Shown here: positions 8,073-16,959 of the stretch, piece by piece
Layout of the letters: every line of letters starts with the position of its first letter
Position numbering within the stretch: the stretch's first letter is position 1
Assembly: GCA_965249005.1 (NCBI GenBank)
Contig: CBDFLD010000022.1
Location: 806,001-870,000, forward strand
Direction of reading: 5' to 3'
DNA length: 64,000 bases
Source: CBDFLD01 sp965249005
GTDB taxonomy: Bacteria > Acidobacteriota > UBA6911
The notes under the pieces: model-generated
The model's database searches: none
What the model saw: the letters and a program-made list of their open reading frames with translations, nothing else
Told to the model about the DNA's origin: nothing
Translations under genes and position numbers: made by a program

Positions 8073-9521
8073 ATGGCACTGAAGCCGATCGGGCAAGTCA
8101 TCCGCTTGCAGGCGGAGCGAGATCCGGACCGTCCCGCCATAACCTGTGACGGTCGGAGTGTCACCAGCGGAGAACTCGACAAGCGGACGAATCGCCTGGC
8201 GCGAGCGTTCGAAGGACTCGGGGTCCGGCAGGATGATTTTGTCACCATCGCCCTGGCCAACGGGATCGAGTTCTACGAAACCGCCATCGCCGCCTGGAAA
8301 CTGGGAGCGACGCCCCAACCCGTCTCCTGGAAACTCCCCTTCCTGGAACGGGACGCTATTATCCAGTTGGCCAATCCAGCCCTCGTCGTGGGTGTCGACC
8401 CGGGCAGCCACGGCGACCGGCCCACGGTTTCGCCGGGCTTTGTTGCCGACCTTTCCCTGCCGGACGATCCGCTCCCGGACCGCACCGCCAAGCACCTCAA
8501 GGTGATGACGTCCGGGGGCTCGACGGGTCGTCCGAAACTCATCGTCTCCAACGAACGGGGCGAAGCCGATCCGGAGTTCGCGGGCTTCGGGCTGCTTGCG
8601 GATCGGGCCCATCTCGTCCCTTGCCCTTTGTACGCCAATGCCGCCTTCGCCTGTTCCATGGCGGCGCTCGCACGCGGCAACCACCTCGTGGTGATGAAGC
8701 GCTTCGATCCGGCGGAGGCGCTGGCGCTGATCGAGCGTTGCCGGATCGACTTCGTCGTCCTCGTCCCCACCATGATGCACCGGATCTGGCGGCTGCCGAG
8801 TGAGCAGAGGGAGGCGTTCGACCTTTCTTCCTTACGGGTCGTATTCCATATGTCGGCGCCGTGTCCCCGCTGGCTCAAGGAGGCCTGGATTCACTGGCTC
8901 GGCCCGGAACGCATCTTCGAGCTGTACGGCGGCACGGAGGCGCAGGGGGCGACCTGGATCAATGGGAAGGAATGGCTGGAGCACCCGGGCTCGGTCGGTC
9001 GCCCACTGCCGGGGAGCCGGATGAAGGTCGTCGGCGAGGACGGAAACGAGCTTGCTCGGGGCGAAATCGGTGAGATCTACTTGCGGCCGGACACGGGCCC
9101 CGGGTCGACCTATCATTACATCGGTGCCGAGCCAAAGTCTCTCGATGGCTGGGAATCACTGGGAGACATGGGCTCGATGGACGAGGATGGCTATCTCTAT
9201 CTGACCGATCGCAAGAGCGACATGATTCTTAGCGGCGGCGCCAACGTTTACGCTGCCGAAGTCGAATCCGCACTCGAAGCCCATGAAAAAGTCCGCTCGA
9301 GTGCGGTGATCGGTTTGCCCGATGAGGACCTCGGCCAGCGGGTCCACGCCATCGTTCAAGCAGACGGCGAACTCAGTGAAGATGATCTGCTCGAGCACAT
9401 GGCCCAAAGGCTGGTACGCTACAAGGTGCCGCGCAGCATCGAGTTCGTCACGACAACGCTACGTGACGATGCCGGCAAGGTGCGCCGGCGTGCCCTCCGG
9501 GCCGAGCGCCTTCCAAAATGA
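8073..9521 (+). CDS. AMP-dependent acyl-CoA synthetase/ligase
   Basis: This 482-residue class I adenylate-forming enzyme activates a carboxylic acid through an acyl-AMP to a CoA thioester. Visible motifs are the P-loop-like TSGGSTGRPKLI, YGGTEAQG, LTDRKSDMILSGGANVYAAEVESAL (hinge and C-terminal domain) and the catalytic Lys in GKVRRRAL. The relatively short length and SGGSTGRPK variant resemble bile-acid or aryl-acid CoA ligases, but the substrate cannot be read from sequence. AGGAG lies a few bases upstream of the ATG. It follows the AhpD-like gene by 56 bp in the same direction, so the two are probably co-transcribed. Confidence 0.88.
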   Translation: MALKPIGQVIRLQAERDPDRPAITCDGRSVTSGELDKRTNRLARAFEGLGVRQDDFVTIALANGIEFYETAIAAWKLGATPQPVSWKLPFLERDAIIQLANPALVVGVDPGSHGDRPTVSPGFVADLSLPDDPLPDRTAKHLKVMTSGGSTGRPKLIVSNERGEADPEFAGFGLLADRAHLVPCPLYANAAFACSMAALARGNHLVVMKRFDPAEALALIERCRIDFVVLVPTMMHRIWRLPSEQREAFDLSSLRVVFHMSAPCPRWLKEAWIHWLGPERIFELYGGTEAQGATWINGKEWLEHPGSVGRPLPGSRMKVVGEDGNELARGEIGEIYLRPDTGPGSTYHYIGAEPKSLDGWESLGDMGSMDEDGYLYLTDRKSDMILSGGANVYAAEVESALEAHEKVRSSAVIGLPDEDLGQRVHAIVQADGELSEDDLLEHMAQRLVRYKVPRSIEFVTTTLRDDAGKVRRRALRAERLPK

Positions 9522-9550
9522 TTCCGCGCCTTCTAGCGCAGGGCCCCGAC

Positions 9551-9579
9551 TTGACACAAGTGCTTAGGATTCCTATTCT
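9551..9579 (+). promoter_or_regulatory. Sigma70-type promoter
   Basis: TTGACA (9551-9556) and TATTCT (9574-9579) are separated by exactly 17 bases. The predicted transcript start near 9586 lies just upstream of the methyltransferase gene. This is the cleanest vegetative promoter I found in the window. Confidence 0.65.
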
Positions 9580-9618
9580 GACTGCTTCGTGAACTCGTGT
9601 GCATCTCGGAGATGGCGG

Positions 9619-11493
9619 ATGGCGTCCGGCGCTGAGACCAGCAAGCAGTCGGGGTTCGGACCAAACCACTTGTGGTCGAAGTTCGTCAAGGCAGCCTCGG
9701 GCATTTTTGCCAAAAGCAGGCCTCCTGCGCCGCAAGATCCCCTCGACTTTGTACCGGCTGACGAGGCCTTCTGGCAGGTATGGGACAAGGAATGGTGCAG
9801 GTACTTTACCATGTACCATGGGAAGGAGTGGTTCCAGGATGTGTCTGAAGTGACCGACGAGGTGCGACGTTTCCGAAAGAGTTTCCGGCACTCGAAGGAC
9901 CGGCAGCAGGTCTTTGACAGCTATGTCTATAGCGTAGGAAGCAAGCTCCAACTGTGGAATCATGTCCAGGACCTGCAGGGCAAGAACGTGAGCGAGATCG
10001 GGTGCGGTCCCGCAAAGCTCGGAAGATCCTTGGGCCACGTGGTGCGCCACTATCTTGGCATCGATGCCTCCCGGCTGGTGCTCCACATAGCGCGCCTCGT
10101 CTTGCCACCCAACTGTGATTACGTGCACCTGGGCGACAGGGATCGCCTGCCGCAGTACGAAGCCACCCGGGATACCATCGTCACGCGGCATTTCTTCATC
10201 CACCAGCTATTCGAAAACGCGGTGATGGTCTCGAAGCTTGCCTGCTACCTGATGAAACCCGGAGGACTGTTCGTTGCCGACTACTATGAGCCACCTAAAG
10301 AAAAACTCCGCAAGATTGGGTTTCGTTGGGCGAAGTCCAAATTCGACCCTTCGGGACCCTCTCACCTGTATTACTACTCAGACAAGGAGAAGGTCGAAGT
10401 GGCCGACAAGGCCGGGTTTACTGTCGAGGAAATGGATCACCACCTTAGTCGAAGAAAAGTGCTTCGTCCGGATGCGCAAGTAGCGGCAGGTTTGGCGAGC
10501 GCACGCGAGAGTCTTCCGGGAGCCGGTTTCGAAGTCGCCGTGGCAACTGCAGAACTCGTTACGGGGAATCGGCCCCGTCTCGACCGGTATTCCAGTCTGA
10601 CCAAAAGGGTTCTCGAAAGGATGGGCATGATGTTACTTCACAGGTTTTGTATTCCTTGTCTGCTGGTTGTTCTTGTGCTTCCCTGTCTCCTGGCAGCCGA
10701 GGAAACCAAGCCAACGATCGTTTACAAGGAAGATATCGTCTACGGACGGGTCCACGGCGCCGGGCTTCTGGCGGACATTGCCTATCCAGACTCAAAGGAT
10801 CCTTTGCCAGCAATCGTCTCGGTTCACGGGGGCCGCTGGCGCGGCGGACACAAGCGTGACCGGTCGACAATCGATGTACGACAATGGGCCGGCTTTGGAT
10901 TCTTCGCCATGTCGATCGACTACCGTTTGGTGGGGTGCACTGCCGCGCCCGCATGTTATCAGGATCTGCAATGTGCCATCCGTTACGTGCACGCTCACGC
11001 ACAGCAGTACCGCATCGATGCCGAACGGGTATTTCTAATTGGTCAATCCGCGGGTGGCCACATGGTCTCGCTGGCCGCAACGCTGGGCGATGGACCGTTT
11101 CCACGGACTGGCGGATGGGAAACCGCAATCAACGACTTTCGCGCAGTGATCAGTGTGGCGGCAAATTACGAACTGACAACTTTGAGTTGGGGGAACATCT
11201 GGACGCCAACCGGAGCCGATCCCTTGGATGCCAGAAAGTTGGCGTCGCCCGTAAACCACATCCACCGGAACATGAAGCCGTTACTGATCCTGCATTCCGA
11301 TAACGACCGCTCGGTGCCTATTGATAATGCCTTGATGATGGTCGACGCGTTGAAGAAAGCCGGAGCCTCCTACAAGTTCCACCGATACCCCACGATGGGG
11401 CACATGGGAATCAACGAGGAAGTCATTGCCAGGTCGCGTGAATTCATCCGGCAGCAATCGGAGCCTGCCAAGGAGACGGAGAGACAGCCCTAA
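9619..11493 (+). CDS. Methyltransferase and secreted alpha/beta-hydrolase esterase in one reading frame
   Basis: The first part (to about 10620) is a class I SAM-dependent methyltransferase: EIGCGPAKLGRSL is motif I, LGIDAS motif II, LMKPGGLFVADYYEP the post-core strand. From 10627 the same frame encodes a signal peptide (MMLLHRFCIPCLLVVLVLPCLLAAEE) and a BD-FAE-like esterase: oxyanion HGG, nucleophile Ser in IGQSAGGH, Asp in LHSDNDRSVP, His in TMGHMG. No stop codon separates them, yet an internal signal peptide makes no sense in a cytoplasmic fusion. Either a stop codon was lost, or the hydrolase starts internally at the ATG-ATG at 10627 behind AAAGG. Start 9619 has GGAGA 6 bases upstream; GTG 9589 is the alternative, nearly leaderless from the promoter at 9551. 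Confidence 0.8.
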   Translation: MASGAETSKQSGFGPNHLWSKFVKAASGIFAKSRPPAPQDPLDFVPADEAFWQVWDKEWCRYFTMYHGKEWFQDVSEVTDEVRRFRKSFRHSKDRQQVFDSYVYSVGSKLQLWNHVQDLQGKNVSEIGCGPAKLGRSLGHVVRHYLGIDASRLVLHIARLVLPPNCDYVHLGDRDRLPQYEATRDTIVTRHFFIHQLFENAVMVSKLACYLMKPGGLFVADYYEPPKEKLRKIGFRWAKSKFDPSGPSHLYYYSDKEKVEVADKAGFTVEEMDHHLSRRKVLRPDAQVAAGLASARESLPGAGFEVAVATAELVTGNRPRLDRYSSLTKRVLERMGMMLLHRFCIPCLLVVLVLPCLLAAEETKPTIVYKEDIVYGRVHGAGLLADIAYPDSKDPLPAIVSVHGGRWRGGHKRDRSTIDVRQWAGFGFFAMSIDYRLVGCTAAPACYQDLQCAIRYVHAHAQQYRIDAERVFLIGQSAGGHMVSLAATLGDGPFPRTGGWETAINDFRAVISVAANYELTTLSWGNIWTPTGADPLDARKLASPVNHIHRNMKPLLILHSDNDRSVPIDNALMMVDALKKAGASYKFHRYPTMGHMGINEEVIARSREFIRQQSEPAKETERQP

Positions 11494-11614
11494 CGCGGAC
11501 GGGCAAACCGAAGCCTCGAGCCTGTGGTCCTCGCATGCTTCTTGTGATGCCGAATGCTACCCGTATATAATTTTCGAACGGTCCGAAACGATGTGACCGA
11601 TGGGAGAAGATCCG

Positions 11615-12553
11615 ATGCGTAAATCCGTTCCTATTGTAACGATCTTGTTTTCGCTGGCACTCACCCTCACGAGCGCGCAGGCGGCCGTGTACAAGATCAA
11701 AACGACTGCCGGCGACGGCGCCAGGACGCACATCGACTACTTGTATGTCCTCAGCCGTGGCGGGCACCACTTTCTGAAAATGACGATAGCTGGCGACGGT
11801 GCCGCGAGTATGTCCAGCGTCCGGGAGGGGGTCGCCTCAGCTGCGGCTTCGACGCATCCACTGGAGCGTGACGCCGTCATATACCGCAGCGACCTGGAGC
11901 AGCTCATCCTCGAAGATGCTCAGCGTAAACAAGCACGGATCCTCGACCATGGGACCCAAATGCCGGGCATCGCCACGGGACCGGGAGGGCCATCGACGCC
12001 TCCTCAGGGTATGCCTGGAGAGGGCGTAGACCTGGGAGCGCTGATACGAAAAAAAATGGCCGAGGCCGAGTCGAGGGGTGAGATCAAGAAGGAAGACGCA
12101 GACCGGGCGAAGGAGTTTCTCGCCGGGATGATCGGCGACACGAAAACTTCTGCCGCTCCCGATTCGATCGAGCTGGTCCCGACGAACAGGACAGGGACCT
12201 ACAACAGTCATCCAACTCGTTTTCATGAGGTCCGCCGGGGCAAGCAATTGATAAGAGAGCTGGAAGTCATCGACTACCGGCTCATCGAAGGCGGCCTGGA
12301 CACAGCCAGGGCGTTCGAGAAGCTCGGAAACTTTGTGGAAGGTATCACCAGCAAGATGGGTTTCGGATCGATGCCGGCGGCGGACTCCTTTCGTCAGTGG
12401 ATCGAAACAGGCGGCTTTATCGTTCGCTCGAGAGACTTCGATCCGCAAGGCAATGTGACTTCGACGTCCGTCCTCGATGAGATCGTAAACCAGGCGCTCG
12501 GCCTCGAGACGTTCGAGACCAAATACCAGAGACGGGGAATGTTCGAGCGCTAG
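11615..12553 (+). CDS. Secreted protein of unknown function (DUF4412-like)
   Basis: The 312-residue protein starts with a clear signal peptide (MRKSVPIVTILFSLALTLTSAQA, cut before AVYK). GGGAGA sits 8 bases upstream of the ATG at 11615, which is preferred over the ATG at 11600. The body has a Pro/Gly-rich linker (PGGPSTPPQGMPGEG) and an acidic-basic helix (KKMAEAESRGEIKKEDADRAKEFL), then repeated beta-strand patterns resembling periplasmic DUF4412 proteins. No catalytic motif is visible. It stands between the esterase gene and a convergent broken oxidoreductase. Confidence 0.6.
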   Translation: MRKSVPIVTILFSLALTLTSAQAAVYKIKTTAGDGARTHIDYLYVLSRGGHHFLKMTIAGDGAASMSSVREGVASAAASTHPLERDAVIYRSDLEQLILEDAQRKQARILDHGTQMPGIATGPGGPSTPPQGMPGEGVDLGALIRKKMAEAESRGEIKKEDADRAKEFLAGMIGDTKTSAAPDSIELVPTNRTGTYNSHPTRFHEVRRGKQLIRELEVIDYRLIEGGLDTARAFEKLGNFVEGITSKMGFGSMPAADSFRQWIETGGFIVRSRDFDPQGNVTSTSVLDEIVNQALGLETFETKYQRRGMFER

Positions 12554-12684
12554 GTTTCGCGGCAGTTCGACTTCGGGCTCGCGATCGAGGAAACCGATAT
12601 CGATCAGAACCTTCACGTTTTCCGTCGTGTATTCCAGGCGAAGGGAATTATTGAACCAGCTGTGGGCCTCGCCCTTGTATACAT

Positions 12685-13285
12685 CTAGTCGGATACCCGC
12701 ACGATCCGAGTTCCCGTATTGCCGCCGGCCAGAGGGTCGACCAGCGCCTGAGGTGCCTGCTCCAGTCCCTTGCGCTCGTCGGTGAGGCTCCGGATCCGCC
12801 CGGAGCGCAGCCATTCGCGAATCTGCTCGCGTGCTTGCTCATAGCGCGCCACATGGTCGAAGATCAGGATGCCGGTCATGGTGAGCCGCTTGCTTACCAG
12901 GATACCCGGGACGCCGCGAGGACCAGCACCGGGTGAGGAGGGCCGGTCTTATCTTTGTGAGCGGCTCGGCAGCGTGAACCGAGTAGTCCTGCCACCCCGT
13001 GCGTGCCACGACCAAGTCTCCAGTGACAAAGTCCGGGTGGTCGCTCGCAGTCACTCTCGCGACGCCCTCGCCCCACATCACCATGCCAGTTTTCGGGGGG
13101 GCTCCGTAACCAAAACTTCCCTGAAGGGCGGCGCGGGTCCCGGCGGCAATCTGGATGGCAAGGGTACGACAAAGTACCGCGCCGGGCTCCAGTGGTGGAA
13201 CCGGTCCCTCCAGGAGACGATAGTTCGCTTCGGTGAGCTTGTCCTCGGGCAGCGAGTCGAGAACGATCTGACGGTTGGTGGTCAT
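12685..13285 (-). pseudogene. NADP-dependent oxidoreductase (PTGR/CurA-like) with its middle deleted
   Basis: The start (MTTNRQIVLDSLPEDK to AAEPLTKI, about residues 1-105) is the catalytic-domain half of a zinc-independent MDR-family alkenal/prostaglandin reductase, with GGGAGA before the ATG at 13285. The last part, in a different frame (KRLTMTGILIFDHVARYEQ to GNTGTRIVRVSD), is the family's C-terminus. The NADP-binding Rossmann domain of about 170 residues between them is missing; the join lies near 12890-12960 and shifts the frame. It cannot encode an active enzyme. The 130 bases downstream, read in the minus direction, contain a coding-like stretch (GEAHSWFNNSLRLEYTTEN) that I cannot assign. 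Confidence 0.75.
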
Positions 13286-13364
13286 GGAACTCTCCCTTTC
13301 CTCTGGCAAAAACGGTTTCCCATCGCGTCCACGCTCCGCTCCCAGTGCAGGTCTATTGCTTTCC

Positions 13365-14969
13365 TCACGCCTGGATCGTTTTCCGAAACTCGCTGCTCCG
13401 AAAAGGCTCGAGCGATTTGATCGCTTCTTCACCTTGATCAGGGCGCCACTTGAAAAATCGGACCCGCACGACCGCGGGCTCCACGTCGACGATGGCAAAG
13501 CCATTTTCCTCGAGACATGAAAGGCTCTCTTCCATACGAAGAGTGAGTGAGGAAGTGCCGCGGATTCCCCGTCCGCGTGAAGGCCAGCCACCCTCGGTCC
13601 CGAGCGGGCCCACCAGCACCGTGGCAACGGGGTTGGAGCTGAGATCGTGGGAACCGGTGCCGAAGATGTTCGCCTCGGCGATGCTGTGCAGGTCCCCGTT
13701 CAGAAACAGAGGGAGACGATCGCGCATTTCCGAAGTGGCCACCAGGAGGCGGTCGTGCTGACGCCGCCACCCGTCTTGCCAGAACTCCTTTGGCCGTGAG
13801 GTGCTGAGCTCTCCATCGATCATGACATCGGGGTACCACTCCCCCCACTTGCCGGCGCTCCACCCCACCGGAATCGAAGGCACCTGAATCAGCTGGGCCA
13901 CACGCTTGTCTCGGATGCGGCCTTGAATCCACGCCTCCGTCTCCTCCGGGACGAGAGTTCCGAGTCTCCCTTTCAGCGTCTGGTAACGGCGGCAGTCGTA
14001 CAGCAATGCCTCGGCTAGCCGCCCGTAGCGCAGAGTGCCGAAGCACTCCGAAAGGCCGGTGAAGCGATCCGCTGCCGACGCCCCCGGGAGACCAGGGGGC
14101 CGGTCCGGATCGGGAAGAAACTCCGGGTAGTACAGCCACTGGGAGGCCCGCCCCGCCCGAAGCATGAAAGCATCGGGGGGATAGGGGATGACCCATTCGC
14201 GGACGCGATCGCCATCGAAGTAATCATGATCATCCTGGAGAAAAAAGACCGGTACGGAGCGAAGGAGCGTCCCGTAAAGATCCGCTACTTGCGGACCCAC
14301 CGCCCGCTTGAGCACCCGTTCGTTCGGGGTACCCAGAATCGGCAGCGTGCGGTCGAACTCGCCGGCATAATCGATAGCCTCGGGCACACGGCCGCCGGTG
14401 CGCTGGTCCCAGTAGACATGGTCGCCGTTGGCGATCACGGCATCGGGTGAGAAAGAGAGAGCACGTTCGAGCAGGCGGCGCCGTGTGGCGACCGGCAAAA
14501 AGCCGCGCTGCCTGTCCCGGACCATGGCATCGTGTCCGCCGGCACAGGTGTAGATCAAGAGACGCAAATGCTCCGGGGAGGAGAGCCGCGACGGGAAAGT
14601 GCGCAACGGCCATGGATCGCAGAGCGGCTCGGTGTCGCCGTGAAGACGGAGCTCGTAGAGTGTGGCCGGCTCGAGCCCCGATACATCGAAGGCGTAGAAC
14701 CTACCCTCCGTGTCGGTGCGCACCCCGGCAATCCGGCGCTGTCCGATGGCCAGTTGCGGCGGCTTCGAGTGGGCTCGGCGAAAAGACGCCTTCAGGAGGA
14801 TCCGATCTTCCGCCGCCGTGGGCAGAAGGTGAGCAACGTCGCCGCCTTTCCATGCCTCAGCGGCGGGGCTCTCGCGGGGAATAAAGCCGCCGAGGCCCGC
14901 AGCGGCGGCGCCCAACAACCTGCGACGGGTCCAGTGAAACGACCCGGTCATTTTGCTCAATCCGGTCAT
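13365..14969 (-). CDS. PhoD-like metallophosphatase with Tat signal
   Basis: A twin-arginine signal (WTRRRLLGAAAAGLGGF) leads into an N-terminal fibronectin-like domain and a PhoD/purple-acid-phosphatase-like metal core: YTCAGGHD, VIANGDHVYWD, LQDDHDYFDGD and NGDLHSIAE, which supply the Asp/His/Asn ligands for two metals. Members hydrolyse phosphomonoesters or diesters outside the cytoplasmic membrane. The gene begins 5 bases after the stop codon of the S9 peptidase gene, so the pair is probably one operon. An 18-bp tandem repeat gives two possible ATGs (14969 and 14951), both before the Tat motif. Confidence 0.82.
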   Translation of the reverse strand: MTGLSKMTGSFHWTRRRLLGAAAAGLGGFIPRESPAAEAWKGGDVAHLLPTAAEDRILLKASFRRAHSKPPQLAIGQRRIAGVRTDTEGRFYAFDVSGLEPATLYELRLHGDTEPLCDPWPLRTFPSRLSSPEHLRLLIYTCAGGHDAMVRDRQRGFLPVATRRRLLERALSFSPDAVIANGDHVYWDQRTGGRVPEAIDYAGEFDRTLPILGTPNERVLKRAVGPQVADLYGTLLRSVPVFFLQDDHDYFDGDRVREWVIPYPPDAFMLRAGRASQWLYYPEFLPDPDRPPGLPGASAADRFTGLSECFGTLRYGRLAEALLYDCRRYQTLKGRLGTLVPEETEAWIQGRIRDKRVAQLIQVPSIPVGWSAGKWGEWYPDVMIDGELSTSRPKEFWQDGWRRQHDRLLVATSEMRDRLPLFLNGDLHSIAEANIFGTGSHDLSSNPVATVLVGPLGTEGGWPSRGRGIRGTSSLTLRMEESLSCLEENGFAIVDVEPAVVRVRFFKWRPDQGEEAIKSLEPFRSSEFRKTIQA

Positions 14970-14979
14970 TTTGCTCAAT
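14944..14979. repeat. 18-bp tandem repeat at a gene start
   Basis: CCGGTCATTTTGCTCAAT occurs twice head to tail (14944-14961 and 14962-14979). It duplicates the start codon and first codons of the phosphatase gene (MTGLSKMTG) and overlaps the stop codon of the peptidase gene. Confidence 0.8.
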
Positions 14980-16912
14980 CCCGAGAAGAGTGATAGTCCT
15001 CCAGCACCCATCGGTTCAGCCATTGGACTTGCCGTTGCATCAGATCCTTTTGATGGCTGGGCCGGCGGATCCCGTGGCCTTGTCCCGGGTAGATGACGAG
15101 TGAAACCGGCACCCCCTTTTTTTTGAGGGCCTTGTACAGCTCATGGGCCTGCGAGACCGGGACTCTCAAATCCTTTTCGCCGTGCCAGATCAGTGAGGGA
15201 GTGGATGCGTTGGTCACAAAATTCATCGGCGAATGATGAAGCAGTTGCGTGAGGTTTTTCCCCAGATAGTCGTCCAGCTTGCTCGGCACATCGGTGGTTC
15301 CGGCCAGGCTCATGAAATTGGTCATCGCGGCCCCAATGCCGGCGGCCTTGAACCGGTCCGTTCGAGTAATCGCCCAGGACGACATGTACCCGCCGTAGCT
15401 CGAGCCCATGGTCGCCATCCGGTCCGGATCCACCATCCCCTGATCGATCAAGTAATCGACGCCACTCATGATGTCCTTGAAATCCGTGTACCCCCAGAGG
15501 TGCCGATTGGCTCTCAGGAAGCGCTCGCCGTAATTTCCACTTCCCCGAAAGTTCGGCCGGAAGAGAATCCATCCTTGCCGGAGCAAAACGAGATCAGACG
15601 ACCCGCCGACAAAAACATGAGTGGCCGCGCCCTGGGGGCCTCCGTGAGGACGCACCACGAGAGGATACCGTTTGCCTTCTTGGTACTGAGGCGGCTTGTG
15701 CACTAGACCCTCGATCTCCATGCCATCAAAGCTCGGATAGCGAACAACCTCGGCCATCCCTGCCGGACCTGCCTGTGGATTGAGCCCGGTCAGTTTCTTC
15801 GGGGCCCAGGAATCAAGACGTGAGAAGTAGACGTCGGCAGCAACCCCGGCGCTTTGACGGGTGAAGGCACAGGAGCGACCGTCCCTAGAAATGCTGAGCA
15901 ATGCATGTACATCGGTGCCTTCGCTCAGCTGCCGGAGCCGGCCCCCTGGAACTGCCAGGGAATAAACATGGGCAGCCACACCGGCGCCGGCTGTAAAGAA
16001 AATTGTGGATCCGTCCGCAGACCAATGAAACTCCTTGACGTGCTCATCCAGGTTGGCGGACAGCAGGATGGGCTCTCCGCCTTCCGCGGTCATCACATAG
16101 AGATCCGACATCAACACCCAGTCGCGCGGCGTCCGGATAAAGGCAATCTGTTTCCCGTCCGGAGACCACCGAGGATTCGCATCCATGCCGTCCAGGCCAA
16201 CGACGGTTTCCAGCTGACCGGTCTTGATGTCGACGATGGCGACATCCGCGTCCAGGTAGGCTCCCGGTCGGTTGGCATTAGGTCTCTTTCCAAAGACGAT
16301 CTTGCGGCTTTCGGGCGACCACGAGAATCCATCCGGAAACCATTGGGCGTAGCCGGTGACACTGAAATCGGATGGAGTGAGACTCTTCGTCTTCCTGGTC
16401 ACGACGTCGACAACCCAGAGGCGGAGGAACCGGAGGTCGTTGACATCGACAATGATCGGACGATGGGTGGGTCGATTCTCGATGTGATCCGCCAGATACG
16501 CCAGGAATCGCCCGTCCGGGGACCAGCCAAACCGGCGGATGCCGCCGGGATGATCCGTGATTTGTTCCCTCTCTCCCTTTCCAAGGGAAATCTGCCATAT
16601 TTGATTGTTACCGTCCGCAGCCGCCAAAAACGCGAGACCGCGGCCATCCGGAGACCAGCGCGGGGCCGACCCCTCCGATATGTGCGTGCGAGACTCTTGC
16701 TCGACCGCGCGGACCCATATGTGGCTTCCGTAACGGTCCCCGTCAAAATCGACCTCGCGCACGACGTAGGCAACCTTGGAACCGTCGGGTGAGATCCGAA
16801 CGTCGGCAACGGTTTTCAGGTCCAGAATCTTGTCGAAGTCTACGGACTGAGCGCGGCCAAAAGAGCCGGCCGCGAAAATCAAACAGATGGAGACAATATT
16901 TTGGATTTTCAC
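14975..16912 (-). CDS. S9-family serine peptidase (acylaminoacyl-peptidase type)
   Basis: The 645-residue protein has a signal peptide (MKIQNIVSICLIFAAGSFGRAQS), an N-terminal WD/PD40-like propeller with repeated SPDG motifs (RISPDGSKVAY, RWSPDGRGLAF, GWSPDGRFLAY, RWSPDGKQIAF) and a C-terminal alpha/beta hydrolase. The triad is visible: Ser505 in GSSYGGY, Asp581 in GEKDLRVP, His613 in GQGHGI. Such exported peptidases cleave short peptides in the periplasm. It lies downstream of the CocE-like gene (47 bp) and upstream of the PhoD-like gene (5 bp), all minus strand. Confidence 0.92.
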   Translation of the reverse strand: MKIQNIVSICLIFAAGSFGRAQSVDFDKILDLKTVADVRISPDGSKVAYVVREVDFDGDRYGSHIWVRAVEQESRTHISEGSAPRWSPDGRGLAFLAAADGNNQIWQISLGKGEREQITDHPGGIRRFGWSPDGRFLAYLADHIENRPTHRPIIVDVNDLRFLRLWVVDVVTRKTKSLTPSDFSVTGYAQWFPDGFSWSPESRKIVFGKRPNANRPGAYLDADVAIVDIKTGQLETVVGLDGMDANPRWSPDGKQIAFIRTPRDWVLMSDLYVMTAEGGEPILLSANLDEHVKEFHWSADGSTIFFTAGAGVAAHVYSLAVPGGRLRQLSEGTDVHALLSISRDGRSCAFTRQSAGVAADVYFSRLDSWAPKKLTGLNPQAGPAGMAEVVRYPSFDGMEIEGLVHKPPQYQEGKRYPLVVRPHGGPQGAATHVFVGGSSDLVLLRQGWILFRPNFRGSGNYGERFLRANRHLWGYTDFKDIMSGVDYLIDQGMVDPDRMATMGSSYGGYMSSWAITRTDRFKAAGIGAAMTNFMSLAGTTDVPSKLDDYLGKNLTQLLHHSPMNFVTNASTPSLIWHGEKDLRVPVSQAHELYKALKKKGVPVSLVIYPGQGHGIRRPSHQKDLMQRQVQWLNRWVLEDYHSSRD

Positions 16913-16959
16913 GATTTCGCCTCGGAATAGTCGTCGTTCGAAAACATACGCACAAGTGC

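Noticed and set aside
11837..12814. A long minus-strand frame opposite the secreted DUF4412-like gene
   Set aside because: The plus-strand protein has a clear signal peptide and ribosome-binding site. Only the part around 12560-12680 of the minus frame looks protein-like, and I cannot assign it.
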